64,000 bases of DNA from Nocardia arizonensis. Its GTDB lineage: Bacteria > Actinomycetota > Actinomycetes > Mycobacteriales > Mycobacteriaceae. The position numbers and the translations under genes were made by a program. The notes below the pieces were generated by a model, which saw nothing but the letters and a program-made list of their open reading frames with translations, was not told the DNA's origin and searched no databases. Below are positions 35,315 through 44,638 of the stretch, piece by piece. The DNA lies in the NCBI RefSeq assembly GCF_001310275.1, contig NZ_LGYZ01000132.1:44110-108109 (forward strand), read 5' to 3'. Position 1 is the stretch's first letter. Each line of letters opens with the position of its first letter.

Positions 35315-35719
35315 ATGCGTAGCAGTGAGCTGGCCACCTGCGCCGGGGTGAACGTGCAGACGCTTCGGTACTACGAACGCCGGGGTCTGTTGGCGTCGCC
35401 GCCGCGTTCAGCGTCGGGGTATCGGGCGTATCCGAGCGAGGCTGTGGCGGTGGTCAGGTTCGTCAAGCGCGCCCAGGATCTTGGGTTCACTCTGGAGGAG
35501 ATCGGTGAACTTCTCGATCTTGCCGATGGCGGACCGGATGATTGCGACGTGGCCCGGGAGCTGGCCGAAGCCAGGATGGTTCAGCTCGCCGAGCGGATCG
35601 TGGATCTGCAGCGGATGCAGCAGTCGCTCTCGGAGCTGGTTGCCACCTGTGAACGCCCGCGTAGCGACCGGAGCTGTCCGCTTCTGCACACCCTCCACGA
35701 TGAGGAAGGCGAACGATGA
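35315..35719 (+). CDS. merR: MerR-family mercury-type regulator
   Basis: Protein of 134 residues from ATG 35315. The winged-helix domain is at 1-70 (LATCAGVNVQTLRYYERRGLL). The three mercury ligands of MerR are conserved in spacing: the cysteine in DDCDVARELAEARM, then CERPRSDRSC, two cysteines eight residues apart. The coiled dimer helix lies between. It should activate its own promoter in Hg(II), or in a related soft metal. The stop overlaps merB by four bases. Confidence 0.85.
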   Translation: MRSSELATCAGVNVQTLRYYERRGLLASPPRSASGYRAYPSEAVAVVRFVKRAQDLGFTLEEIGELLDLADGGPDDCDVARELAEARMVQLAERIVDLQRMQQSLSELVATCERPRSDRSCPLLHTLHDEEGER

Positions 35720-36724
35720 AGCTGGAGATTCTGCAGGTCCCCGACTGCCCCAACGTTTCGGTGTTGGAGCAACGGATCCGGCAGGCGATCGGCAGCGAGC
35801 CGGTCGATGTGGAGGTCGTGCACCGCGTGCTCGATACCGCGGCCGGAGCTGCCGCTGCGGGAATGACCGGCTCGCCGACGCTGCTCGTCGACGGCATGGA
35901 TCCTTTCGCCGTACCGGGTCAGGCGCCGAGCGTGTCGTGCCGTCTGTATCGGTCCGAGACCGGGTCGGTGAGCGGGGCGCCGTCGGTGGTAGCGCTGCGC
36001 GAGGCGCTGCACTTGGGGGACTCCTCCACTACATCGGGCAACGCACCGGGTGTTGCTGTGGATTGCTGCGCTCGGGCATCGGGTGAGTCTTCGGCGGCGG
36101 GGACGTTGAGCGCGTGGCGCGCGGCAGCGCAGCCCACCGACCCCGCCGAACGGGCAGTTCATCACGCGATCCTGCGTGGTTTCGCCAGCGAGGGCCGGGC
36201 ACCGGCGGCGGCGGAGCTGACCGCGGTCGCCGCCGAGCACGATACTTCGGCGGAGCAGGTCCTCGAGCGTCTGCACACAGCCGATGTGATCCGCCTCGGC
36301 ATGTCCGGCAGCGTCGAGTCGGCTTACCCGTTCTCTGCCTCACCGACACCGCACCGGGTGCGGATCGCGGCCGGGGCGCAGGTTTATGCGATGTGCGCCG
36401 TCGATGCCCTGGGTATCGCTGCCATGCTCGACACCGATGTCCTGATCGAATCGGTCGACCCGTCGACGGGCGAACCGATCACGGTGACCGTCCGCGACGC
36501 GGTCGTGGCGGCGCAGCCTCAGACAACGGTTGTGTTCGTCGGCGCACGGGCAACTGCCGGCCCGTCCGCCGACACCTGCTGCGGCTACCTCAATTTCTTC
36601 AGCGACCGGCAGACCGCGCAAAACTGGGCAGACACCCACCCAACAGCTCGCTGGGATCATCCTGGACCTCACCGACGCCCAGCAGCTGGGCACCCGCATC
36701 TTCGGGAACCAACTGCGCGTCTGA
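35716..36724 (+). CDS. merB: MerB organomercurial lyase with thioredoxin-like N-terminal domain (1-base frame change near its end)
   Basis: The N-terminus (MKLEILQVPDCPNVSVLEQR, GSPTLLVDGMDPF) is a thioredoxin-like domain of about 95 residues, found in actinobacterial MerB. The lyase domain has the catalytic cysteine and aspartate in AMCAVDAL and the second cysteine in CCGYLNFF. It breaks carbon-mercury bonds by proton transfer. After NWADTHP the continuation, QQLAGIILDLTDAQQLG, lies in the next frame; one extra C in the run at 36633-36643 would explain it, and the repaired gene stops at 36724. As written the frame runs on to 36837. No merA, merT or merP is in the window. Confidence 0.8.
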
Positions 36725-36801
36725 CTGCGCTGCCGACGATCGGGGTTGGCTCGCGTGGTCCCGACCCCATTCTGCTTCAAGGACACAACTCGCCCCCCAC
36801 G

Positions 36802-37101
36802 CCGGCGGGGGAACCACCAGTTCCATCGGCCCAGTAACTGCATCAGGGCCGGAACCAGCACGAGTCGCACGATGATCGCGTCGATGGCGACCGCGGCACC
36901 GAGAGCCAGGCCGAGTTGTTTGAGTTCGAGCGTGCTGGCGGTGAGGAAGCTGCCGAAGATGACGACCATGATGGCGGCCGCCGCGGTGATGGGTCGTGCG
37001 GTGCGGGTGAGACCGGAGGCGACGGCGAGTCGGTTGTCGCCGTGGGTTTCCCAGTGTTCGCGGATGCGGCGGATGAGGAACACCTCGTAGTCCATCGACA
37101 G
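36802..37101 (-). pseudogene. Fragment of an MMPL/RND-family membrane protein
   Basis: About 100 residues match the last helices of MmpL-type transporters (LSMDYEVFLIRRIREHW, IMVVIFGSFLTASTLELKQ, ALMQLLGRWNWWFPRR). Both ends are missing and no start or stop fits, so it is a leftover piece. It fills the gap between merB and the CmtR-like gene. Confidence 0.7.
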
Positions 37102-37257
37102 GTTCCTCACCGTGCGGTGGTGATCATTTGCGGTCCGACTGTCCTCGACAGCATAGGCATTCGGCGATGACAACGCGCAGCACTGATGGTTGCCGGCCCC
37201 GCTCCTGGGTGACCGTCTTCACGCGATGTCAACGGTTGATGGTGTTAGCATCGCTTG

Positions 37258-37656
37258 ATGACGATTAATAGTAGGGGTGATTGCCCACCCTCCGGGGAGG
37301 GGGCTCTCGAGCCGGCGGTGGCGCTGTTCCACAGCCTGTCGGATGCGACGCGGTTGGCGATCGTGCAGCGGCTGGCGGGCGGGGAGGCGCGTGTGGTCGA
37401 CCTGATGAGCGGGTTGGGCTTGGCGCAGTCGACGGTGTCGGCGCACGTGGCGTGTTTGCGGGACTGCGGGCTGGTGGTGGGGCGCCCCGAAGGGCGTCAG
37501 GTCTTCTACAGCCTGACCCGCCCGGAACTGATGGACCTGCTGGCCTCGGCGGAGACGCTGTTGGCGGCGACGGGTAACGCGGTAGCGCTGTGCCCGAACT
37601 ACGGCACCGAGGCACCGGCCGCGGGCGAAGCGACAGGACGGAAGGGGCGGCGATGA
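37258..37656 (+). CDS. cmtR: CmtR-like ArsR-family Cd/Pb sensor
   Basis: Protein of 132 residues from ATG 37258. The helix-turn-helix is LGLAQSTVSAHVACLRDCGLV; the two cysteines four residues apart in this helix and a third one in ALCPNYG are the Cd(II)/Pb(II) ligands known from mycobacterial CmtR. It represses the ATPase operon it heads. Direct repeats TTGATG at 37236-37241 and 37255-37260 flank a possible -10 (TAGCAT), and the second includes the start codon, so the mRNA may be nearly leaderless. The stop overlaps the ATPase ATG. Confidence 0.85.
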   Translation: MTINSRGDCPPSGEGALEPAVALFHSLSDATRLAIVQRLAGGEARVVDLMSGLGLAQSTVSAHVACLRDCGLVVGRPEGRQVFYSLTRPELMDLLASAETLLAATGNAVALCPNYGTEAPAAGEATGRKGRR

Positions 37657-39617
37657 GCGACGCGTGCGGTTGTGGCCACGACGAGCCGACGACAGGAGAA
37701 GAGGGCGAGGAGCAGGCACCGCAGCGCCTGTGGGAGGTCGGTGAGCTGCGGGCCGCGGCGGTCGCGGGCGTGCTGCTGCTCGCGGCGCTGATCGCGGGGT
37801 GGGCCGCTATGTCGCGCCCGGTGGTGCTGACGCTCGAGGTGGCGGCGTTGGCGGTCGGCGCGTACACCTTCGTGCCGTCGACGCTGAAGCGCCTGGTCAA
37901 GGGCAAGATCGGGGTCGGGACGCTGATGACGATCGCCGCGGTCGGTGCGGTGATCCTCGGTGAGGTCGGCGAGGCCGCGATGCTGGCGTTCCTGTTCTCC
38001 ATCAGCGAAGGACTCGAGGAGTACTCGATCGCGCGCACCCGTCGCGGGTTGCGTGCGCTGCTGTCGCTGGTGCCCGATCGCGCCACTGTATGGCGTGACG
38101 GCGTGGAGACCGAAGTGTCCCCGGCGGAATTGGCGGTCGGGGACACGATGGTGGTCAAGCCCGGTGAGCGGATCGCCACCGATGGTGTCATTCGCTTCGG
38201 GCGCACCGCCCTGGATACCTCGGCGATCACCGGTGAATCGGTGCCGATCGAGGTCGGTCCCGGCGCCGAGGTGTTCGCCGGTTCGATCAACGGCAACGGC
38301 GTCCTCGAGGTCGAGGTCACCACGACCGCGCAGGACAATTCCCTCGCCCGGATCGTGCGGATCGTGGAGGCCGAGCAGACCCGCAAGGGTGAGGCGCAGC
38401 GCCTGGCCGACAAGATCGCGAAACCGATGGTGCCCGCCATCATGATCGCGGCGGCGGTCATCGCCGTTCTCGGCAGCATTCTGGGGGATCCGAAGACCTG
38501 GATCGAGCGGGCGCTGGTGGTGCTGGTCGCCGCGTCGCCGTGCGCGCTGGCGATTGCGGTGCCGGTCACGGTGGTGGCCGCCGTCGGCGCGGCCAGCAAG
38601 CTCGGCGCGCTGGTCAAGGGTGGTGCGGCGCTCGAGGCGCTGGGCAAGGTGCGGGCTGTGGCGTTGGACAAGACCGGCACCCTCACCCGCAACCAGCCCG
38701 CCGTGGTGGAGGTCGCCGTGATCAACGGTGCGACCGAGGCCGAGGTGTTGGCGGTGGCCGCCGCGTTGGAGGCGCGCAGCGAACACCCCTTGGCGCGTGC
38801 GATTCTCGCCGCCGTCGATACGGTGCAACCGGCCACCGAGGTGGAAGCGGTCACCGGCGCCGGGCTCACCGGCCGGATCGAGGGTCGACCGGTCCGTTTG
38901 GGCCGACCCGGCTGGATCGAGGCGGGTCCGCTCGCCGGTGAGGTCGAACGCATGCAGCAGGCGGGCGCGACCGCGGTGCTGATCGAGGACGACGGCGCGT
39001 TGATCGGCGCTGTCGCGGTTCGTGACGAGTTGCGGCCCGAGGCCGCCGAAGTGGTGGCGCGGCTGCATGCGAGTGGTTGCCAGGTGGCCATGCTCACCGG
39101 CGACAACGAGCGCACCGCCGCCGCGCTGGCCGCGCAGGCGGGCATCGACACCGTGCACGCCGACCTGCGCCCGGAGGACAAGTCCCGCATCGTCGCCGAG
39201 CTGCGCACGCGACGATTCACCGCCATGGTCGGTGACGGCGTGAACGACGCGCCTGCCCTGGCCACCGCCGACCTGGGCGTCGCGATGGGCGCGATGGGCA
39301 CCGACGTGGCCATCGAGACCGCCGATGTCGCCCTGATGGGCGAGGACCTGCGGCACCTGCCGCAAACCCTCGACCACGCGCGGCGCGCGCGGGCGATCAT
39401 GCTGCAGAACGTGGGGCTCTCGCTGGCCATCGTCACGGCGCTGATCCCGCTCGCGCTGTTCGGGGTGCTCGGTTTGGCCGCGGTCGTGCTGGTGCACGAA
39501 GTCGCCGAGATCGTCGTCATCGCCAATGGCGTGCGCGCCGGTCGCACCACGCCGCTGGCACCGGCACCGGTCGGAGCCGCCCCGCAGGTCGGCGCGCTGG
39601 CCGGCACCGGATCATGA
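37653..39617 (+). CDS. cadA: P1B-type heavy-metal ATPase (Cd/Pb/Zn export)
   Basis: Protein of 654 residues without an N-terminal HMA domain but with a CGCGH start. Landmarks: TGESVP actuator loop, the membrane metal site SPCALAIAVPV in place of the usual CPCALVIS (first cysteine replaced by serine), the DKTGTLT phosphorylation site, SEHPLA in the nucleotide domain and MVGDGVNDAPALA hinge. It should use ATP to export divalent soft metals. It lies between CmtR and LspA with ATGA overlaps on both sides. It is highly similar to the ATPase split by the transposon. Confidence 0.9.
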   Translation: MSDACGCGHDEPTTGEEGEEQAPQRLWEVGELRAAAVAGVLLLAALIAGWAAMSRPVVLTLEVAALAVGAYTFVPSTLKRLVKGKIGVGTLMTIAAVGAVILGEVGEAAMLAFLFSISEGLEEYSIARTRRGLRALLSLVPDRATVWRDGVETEVSPAELAVGDTMVVKPGERIATDGVIRFGRTALDTSAITGESVPIEVGPGAEVFAGSINGNGVLEVEVTTTAQDNSLARIVRIVEAEQTRKGEAQRLADKIAKPMVPAIMIAAAVIAVLGSILGDPKTWIERALVVLVAASPCALAIAVPVTVVAAVGAASKLGALVKGGAALEALGKVRAVALDKTGTLTRNQPAVVEVAVINGATEAEVLAVAAALEARSEHPLARAILAAVDTVQPATEVEAVTGAGLTGRIEGRPVRLGRPGWIEAGPLAGEVERMQQAGATAVLIEDDGALIGAVAVRDELRPEAAEVVARLHASGCQVAMLTGDNERTAAALAAQAGIDTVHADLRPEDKSRIVAELRTRRFTAMVGDGVNDAPALATADLGVAMGAMGTDVAIETADVALMGEDLRHLPQTLDHARRARAIMLQNVGLSLAIVTALIPLALFGVLGLAAVVLVHEVAEIVVIANGVRAGRTTPLAPAPVGAAPQVGALAGTGS

Positions 39618-40138
39618 GTATCGACCCCGTAGTGACGCCCTCCCCGGCCACCGGTCGGGCGGCGATCCGGCACCGTGTCACGGTGTATGTGATCGCCGCC
39701 GGGATGGCGGGCATCGATCTGGCGGCCAAGGTGTGGGCCCAGCGCCGATTGGCGGGCAATCCGATCGAACTGGGGCCCGTGGACCTGCGGCTGGCGTTCA
39801 ACCCCGGTGTCGCGTTCTCGATGGGAGCGGGCGCGCCCACCGGGGTGGTCCTGGCCGTGACGGGCCTGATTACCGCCTGCATGGCTGTGGCCGTGTGGCG
39901 GTGGGCACCCACGGCCAACACGTGGTGGCGCACCGGTTTCGCCGCGATTCTCGGCGGCGCGATCGCCAACGTCGTCGACCGCGCGCCCGACGGTGTGGTC
40001 ACCGACTACCTGCGCACCGGCTGGTGGCCGACGTTCAACCTCGCCGACTCCCTCATCGTCGTCGGCGCCATCGGCCTGTGCGTTCTCACCGTGTTCGGCA
40101 GCAGCCCCGATGGGCGCCGAACCGACGACGACGCCTGA
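39614..40138 (+). CDS. lspA: Signal peptidase II (LspA) in a metal operon
   Basis: Protein of 174 residues with four helices. The catalytic aspartates are in GGAIANVVDR and FNLADSLIVVG, and the family segment FNPGVAFSMG is present. It cleaves prolipoproteins. A second lspA after a P1B ATPase is a known feature of lead-resistance operons (pbrABC-type). The ATG overlaps the ATPase stop, so the three genes cmtR, cadA and lspA are one operon. Confidence 0.9.
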   Translation: MSIDPVVTPSPATGRAAIRHRVTVYVIAAGMAGIDLAAKVWAQRRLAGNPIELGPVDLRLAFNPGVAFSMGAGAPTGVVLAVTGLITACMAVAVWRWAPTANTWWRTGFAAILGGAIANVVDRAPDGVVTDYLRTGWWPTFNLADSLIVVGAIGLCVLTVFGSSPDGRRTDDDA

Positions 40139-40577
40139 GCACTCTCGGCCCGGAACCTGCGGCGATGCTGATGGGAATGGAGCACGGTCCCGCCGGGGGT
40201 CGACTGCGACCCTCCGCGGCGGCCCGTCGCTCTGGTCATGATCGGCTCGCGTCTTCGCGACCACCGGGGACGGCACGGTGGCAAGGGCAAGGAGGATGCC
40301 CACGAGCTACCCGGCGGACACACCTGGGCAGTCTGGTCCACGGGACTGCGGATCGAAATGGATTGGCTGACACGACGAATGGGGCTGATCCGATGAGCCC
40401 GGCGGCGATCGCGCCCGGTCGACCTCCCAGCCGAGCCGCAGGTGATGGCCGTGCCGAACGCATACCGGGGCGATCACGATGCCTGCAAGGATATGCGAAC
40501 CAGTGGAAGGTGAGGTCGAACGGCGAATCGGGTGGTACCCGGTGACAATCGTGGGGGTGGCTGGGAACATCGAGTTC
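40139..40577. other. Intergenic, no convincing gene
   Basis: About 440 bases. Open frames are shadow-like. AAGGAGG at 40290-40296 runs straight into an ATG of a 24-codon frame, but the spacing is too short for translation. I see no repeat or RNA gene. Confidence 0.35.
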
Positions 40578-41285
40578 ATGCGTGCGAGTAGCGGGGGCGG
40601 TGACGAACCGGAATTCGAGCAACGCGTCGTCAGCCTGATCCACCATGTGCTGACCGAGGCGGGTGCCGACGGGACGATATACCGGGCGGTGACGCGGATT
40701 GCCTCGGAGACGCCGTGGTTGCATCCGATCATGCTGGTCTATGCACGTTTCGGTGTCGTGGTGCTTGCCGCCGTTCTCGCGGCGGCGTGGTGGCGAGCGG
40801 GGCCGGACCGTCGTGCGATCGGTGGGCTGGTCACCGTGTCGATTGCTGCCGGTCTGGCATTTGTGGTCTCGCGCGTCGCTGCCGAGGCGATCGCGCTCCC
40901 GCCGCCGTGCAGCACGGTGGCGGGAGCGTATGTTCTCGAGCGCTGTATGGCCGGTGAAACCCATACGATGCCCGATCCCCGTATCGCGGTCGTTGCGGCC
41001 GTGGCGGCGGTGGTGATGCCGATGAACCGGCGCCTGGCGGTGTTCGCGGTGATCTGGTCGATCGGGTTGGCGTTCTCGCGTGTGTATGTGGGTACCGCCT
41101 ACCCGATCAGCGGCCTGGTCAGCCTGGCCGTCGGCGCGAGCGTCGGCGCGGCCGTCACCATCGTCGGCGCTGCGGCACTGCGGGCTGCTGCGCACCTCGC
41201 CCGCCGACGTCGCCCGCCGAGCGGGGCTCGACCCGGCACGGTGTCACGCTCGCCCGTTTCTGCTGGTGTGCAAAGCATTTCGTGA
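40578..41285 (+). CDS. PAP2-like membrane protein lacking catalytic residues
   Basis: Protein of 235 residues with about six helices. It keeps the outline of the PAP2 phosphatase family, but the SGH of motif 2 reads MPDPR and motif 3 reads SRVYVGTAYPISG, where histidine and aspartate are missing. So it is likely not an active phosphatase, or it is a diverged relative of undecaprenyl pyrophosphatases. In lead-resistance operons PbrB, an undecaprenyl pyrophosphatase, partners PbrA and supplies phosphate for lead precipitation; the location after the ATPase and LspA recalls this. Start uncertain. Confidence 0.6.
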   Translation: MRASSGGGDEPEFEQRVVSLIHHVLTEAGADGTIYRAVTRIASETPWLHPIMLVYARFGVVVLAAVLAAAWWRAGPDRRAIGGLVTVSIAAGLAFVVSRVAAEAIALPPPCSTVAGAYVLERCMAGETHTMPDPRIAVVAAVAAVVMPMNRRLAVFAVIWSIGLAFSRVYVGTAYPISGLVSLAVGASVGAAVTIVGAAALRAAAHLARRRRPPSGARPGTVSRSPVSAGVQSIS

Positions 41286-41300
41286 TCAGGGGCGTCACCG

Positions 41301-42569
41301 TCATCGGGCGGGGCGGGTGTTCGCTGCCGCTGCCGGAGATTCGACGGTGTCACCCAGCTTTCCCGATCGCCGCAAAACGAACAAGGCCGTGGCCGAGGCC
41401 GCTCCGACGGCGAGCAGTGCGGCCCAGGCGAGGCCGTCGAGCCCGGTGCGGGCGGCGGCGTCGAGCGCCGCGCCGGTGCCGAGATTGCCGAGCAGGATTC
41501 CGACACCGACCACGGTGTTGTAGAAACCGTAGTGGGTCGCTACCAGACGCTCGCCGGTCAACGCGATGATGGTGTCCATCTCGAACGGGAACACCGCCGC
41601 GCTCCCGACAGCCAGGAGCGCCGCCGATACCGACATGGCTGCGGTGCTGAAGGGCCCGGAGCCGGGTATCAGCAGCAGTGGCAGGAAGGCCGCCGCCAGG
41701 ATCGCCACGCCGGTAACCAGACCACGGTCGCGTCCCAACCGGCGGGTGAACCAGTCGGTGATGCGCAGCTGCCCGGCGACCGCGAGGACGCCGTACACGA
41801 TGAACAGCATGGTCACCGTCGCAGTGGCGTCAGCCTTGCCGGCTACGCGGGCAGCCTGCAACGGCAGGGCCAGATACACCTGGAACGACAACACGTACGA
41901 ACCGATCATCGCGACGGAGAAGGACACGAACGGCCGGTTGGTCACCACCGTGCGCCAGTCGTGCAGCACCGAGCTCCGTCTGGAGACCTGGCCGGGGTCG
42001 TGCGGTGGGAGCGCGGCAAGTTGGGCGAGGGTGAGGACCGCGAAAACCGTGGCCGCGACCGCGGCGGTCGCCCGGAAATCGACGGCCATCATCGCGAGTC
42101 CGACCAGCGGCCCCGCCAGCATGCCCGCCTGGTAGAAGACGTTGAACAAGGCGAAAGCTTCCACCCGGCGATCGGTGGCCTCGGCGGCGAGATATGCCCG
42201 CACCGCGGGATTGAACAACGCCCCCGCGAACCCTGTTGCGGCCGAGGCGATCAGTAGCGCCGGCAGGGCGTCCGCCAGTGCCAGCAGCGCGAAGCCCACG
42301 GTGCGCAGCAGGCATCCGGCCACGATCAGCGGCTTGTAGCCGAGCCGGTCGGCGAGGGTGCCGCCCAGCAGGAACATGCCCTGCTGGGCGAAATTCCGCA
42401 CACCCAGCACGATCCCGGTTGTCAGGCCCGCCACACCGAGCGAGCCGGACACGTATCCGGCCAAATAGGGCATGAGCATGTAGAAGCCCAGGTTGATGCC
42501 GAACTGGTTGAGCATCAATATCCGGGCGGGCAGGGTGTAGCCGCGGTAGGCGGTGACCACCGCGATCAT
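41301..42569 (-). CDS. MFS exporter paired with the PLP enzyme (second copy)
   Basis: Protein of 422 residues, homologous along its length to the MFS at 23055-24308: LNQFGINLGFYMLMPYLAGY, GGTLADRLGYKPLIVAG, and FPFEMDTIIALTGERLVATHYGFYN. The C-terminal tail differs and lacks the histidines of the other copy. Its ATG overlaps the stop of the PLP-enzyme gene, so it is translated second here, as in the other copy. Export of a small amino-acid-derived product is inferred. Confidence 0.85.
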   Translation of the reverse strand: MIAVVTAYRGYTLPARILMLNQFGINLGFYMLMPYLAGYVSGSLGVAGLTTGIVLGVRNFAQQGMFLLGGTLADRLGYKPLIVAGCLLRTVGFALLALADALPALLIASAATGFAGALFNPAVRAYLAAEATDRRVEAFALFNVFYQAGMLAGPLVGLAMMAVDFRATAAVAATVFAVLTLAQLAALPPHDPGQVSRRSSVLHDWRTVVTNRPFVSFSVAMIGSYVLSFQVYLALPLQAARVAGKADATATVTMLFIVYGVLAVAGQLRITDWFTRRLGRDRGLVTGVAILAAAFLPLLLIPGSGPFSTAAMSVSAALLAVGSAAVFPFEMDTIIALTGERLVATHYGFYNTVVGVGILLGNLGTGAALDAAARTGLDGLAWAALLAVGAASATALFVLRRSGKLGDTVESPAAAANTRPAR

Positions 42570-43708
42570 CGTGCGACCGTCGCTGCGGTGGTCCTGTTGT
42601 GCGCCTGCGGGTTTCGTGGGTCGACGACGGTCGTGCAGCGAGTCCAGGTCCGCACCACGTGTTCGGTCGGATGGGCGATGTTCTCGGGTTCGATGGGTGC
42701 TGCGACGCCCAGCAGGCCATGGCGATCGCAGTAGTCGTCATTGAAGACGGTGTCGAAATAGCGGTGAGGGCCGTCGGGGAATACCGCGGCGATCCGCGCG
42801 TGCCCGGGGTACTGCCCGGCAGCCCATCCGGCTACCAAGGCCACCGCGCCCACGCTCCACCCGCCGGTGGTGTAGTGGGTGCGGGCCAGGGTGCGCGCCG
42901 CCCACACCGCCTCGGCCGGGGCGACCCAGTGCACCTCGTCGAAGGCGGCATGGTCGACGTTGCGGGGGTGGATGCTCGATCCCAGGCCGCGCATGAGACG
43001 GGTGCCGGCCGGTTGACCGAAGATGGTGGAGGCGACGGTGTCGACGCCGATCAACCGCATCCTGGGATGGAACCGCCGAAGCACTCGGGCGATTCCGCCC
43101 GAATGCCCGCCGGTGCCGACCGAGCACACCAGGACATCGACGCGGCCCAGCTGGGCCAGCAACTCGAACGCCAGCCGATCGTAGGCATCGACATTGTCGG
43201 GATTGCTGTACTGGTCCGGGCACCATGCCGTCGGGTCGGCGGCAAGCAGTTGGGCGACCCGGTCACGGCGGGCCTGCTGCCAGCCGCCGCAGCGATGGGG
43301 CTCGGTGACCAGCTCCACGTGCGCGCCGTAGGCGGCCAGCAGGTGCAGCATCAGTGATTCCATGCCCGGGTCGGTGACCAGGGTGACCGGATGCCTGTAC
43401 ACCGATGCGGCCAGTGCCAGCCCGAGACCGAGTGTGCCGCTGGTGGATTCGACGATCCGGGCACCCGGCCTCAGCTCGCCCCGCGCGCGAGCGCGTTCGA
43501 CCATGTGCAGGGCGAGTCGATCCTTCATCCCGCCGGGATTGGCTGCTTCGAGTTTGGCCCAGAATCCCCGGTTCCCCGGCGCGAACGGGGCACCGATCCG
43601 CAGGACTGGTGTATTGCCGACCAGCGCGTTGGGCCGCAGACAGCGGTATGCGGTGGTCACCGACGAGGTAGGGGTGGTGCACAGGGTGTCGAGCACAGCG
43701 TCGTTCAT
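42566..43708 (-). CDS. PLP-dependent cysteine-synthase-family enzyme (second copy)
   Basis: Protein of 380 residues from ATG 43708 with GGAG upstream. It shares the motifs of the copy at 21949: ALVGNTPVLRIG, the PLP lysine in GGMKDRLALHM, ESTSGTLGLGLALA and VGTGGHSGG. The two proteins also share segments such as RGLGSSIHPRNVD and EVHWVAPAEAVWAARTLA, so they are paralogs of one specialised subfamily. It heads a two-gene operon with the MFS. Diaminopropionate-type or S-substituted cysteine products, as in metallophore pathways, are possible but unproven. Confidence 0.82.
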   Translation of the reverse strand: MNDAVLDTLCTTPTSSVTTAYRCLRPNALVGNTPVLRIGAPFAPGNRGFWAKLEAANPGGMKDRLALHMVERARARGELRPGARIVESTSGTLGLGLALAASVYRHPVTLVTDPGMESLMLHLLAAYGAHVELVTEPHRCGGWQQARRDRVAQLLAADPTAWCPDQYSNPDNVDAYDRLAFELLAQLGRVDVLVCSVGTGGHSGGIARVLRRFHPRMRLIGVDTVASTIFGQPAGTRLMRGLGSSIHPRNVDHAAFDEVHWVAPAEAVWAARTLARTHYTTGGWSVGAVALVAGWAAGQYPGHARIAAVFPDGPHRYFDTVFNDDYCDRHGLLGVAAPIEPENIAHPTEHVVRTWTRCTTVVDPRNPQAHNRTTAATVAR

Positions 43709-43795
43709 GGCGGACTCCGTTCCGTTCGGCACAGCGATGACCCGGGCAGCGGTCACCGGCAGACGGGCAGCTCACGTCGGCCTGGCGCTGACCGG

Positions 43796-44233
43796 TCAGC
43801 GTCGGCAGATGCCGAAACGGATGAGAAGAGCGCTACCGCTCTCGGTGCGAAGAGCGCGGGACGGAGGGCTTCGCGGCCGCGCCGCCGCCCACCCCGTGAC
43901 GCCGACCAGGATCAGGACACCCGAGGAATGTGCGGGAGTCTGGACGTCTCGGTGGGAGGTGATCGTCGCGGCAAAGACGGCCTCATGGGCCGGGTGCGTG
44001 CAACTATCGGCTGGATTCGCAGGGCCCGCGGCCCCTGCCACCACCGTGGTACCCGCGGTCGGCGCGGCGACCGGGGAGCCGGGACCGAACACCCGGCAGT
44101 CGGTGACACCGAGCGTCAACACCACACCCGCCAGCGCCGCCACCAGGACCGGCCACACGTTCGATGTCCGCACACCACTGGCCACGGCAGCCGATCGTAC
44201 GCCGCCCACGCAATACCCGGTTCGCGCCCGCAC
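43796..44233 (-). CDS. Small two-helix membrane protein, unknown
   Basis: Protein of up to 145 residues. One helix (VWPVLVAALAGVVLTLGV) is followed by a cysteine, an outer loop with histidines (SCTHPAHEAV, ITSHRDVQTPAH), a second helix and a basic tail ending FGICRR. The layout recalls the LpqS-like proteins in this window, but the LCVLRT ending is absent. The start is uncertain. It is upstream of the PLP enzyme on the same strand. Confidence 0.45.
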   Translation of the reverse strand: MRARTGYCVGGVRSAAVASGVRTSNVWPVLVAALAGVVLTLGVTDCRVFGPGSPVAAPTAGTTVVAGAAGPANPADSCTHPAHEAVFAATITSHRDVQTPAHSSGVLILVGVTGWAAARPRSPPSRALRTESGSALLIRFGICRR

Positions 44234-44572
44234 GCTCTACCCGAAGCCCCACTGAACTGCGCTTATATGTCTCTCAGTCAACTTACGCGTCGCCCGGAGC
44301 CATCGGAGTCGGCGCGCACGACGATGCGGAACGCGGTCCAGGCGACGTCTCGAAGCGCCGACGGGAGTCGGCGAGCGAGCCCCGCCGTAGGAATCGCGCC
44401 CCACAATCCCTCGCGGAGAAACACTTCGAAGGGCGTATGCAGAGCCGGCGTGTCGTCACGTGTTCGAGAGCGCAGCCGACGGTGCTGCGCGGCGAGCGGA
44501 GGATCTCGAATAATCATCGATAGAAACCGATTGTAGAACTATTTTTTGATAACATCGTCTGTGCACGATTGA
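44234..44572. other. Intergenic, no convincing gene
   Basis: A frame of 79 codons on the minus strand (44278-44517) has no start signal or recognisable feature. An AT-rich patch at 44520-44560 may hold the promoter for the next gene. Confidence 0.35.
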
Positions 44573-44638
44573 TTGGTGATGGTAGTCGCCGCAACGCACG
44601 TTCACCTCGCGCCCTGTTTCACTGGTTCGGGAGATCCC

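Noticed and set aside
37265..40303. 1012-codon minus-strand frame opposite the CmtR-ATPase-LspA operon
   Set aside because: Antisense shadow; composition is that of reversed high-GC coding sequence.
40290..40368. 24-codon frame with AAGGAGG before ATG
   Set aside because: The ribosome site touches the start codon, so initiation is unlikely, and the peptide has no notable composition.
44278..44517. Minus-strand 79-codon frame
   Set aside because: No start signal, no recognised features and no overlap with neighbours.
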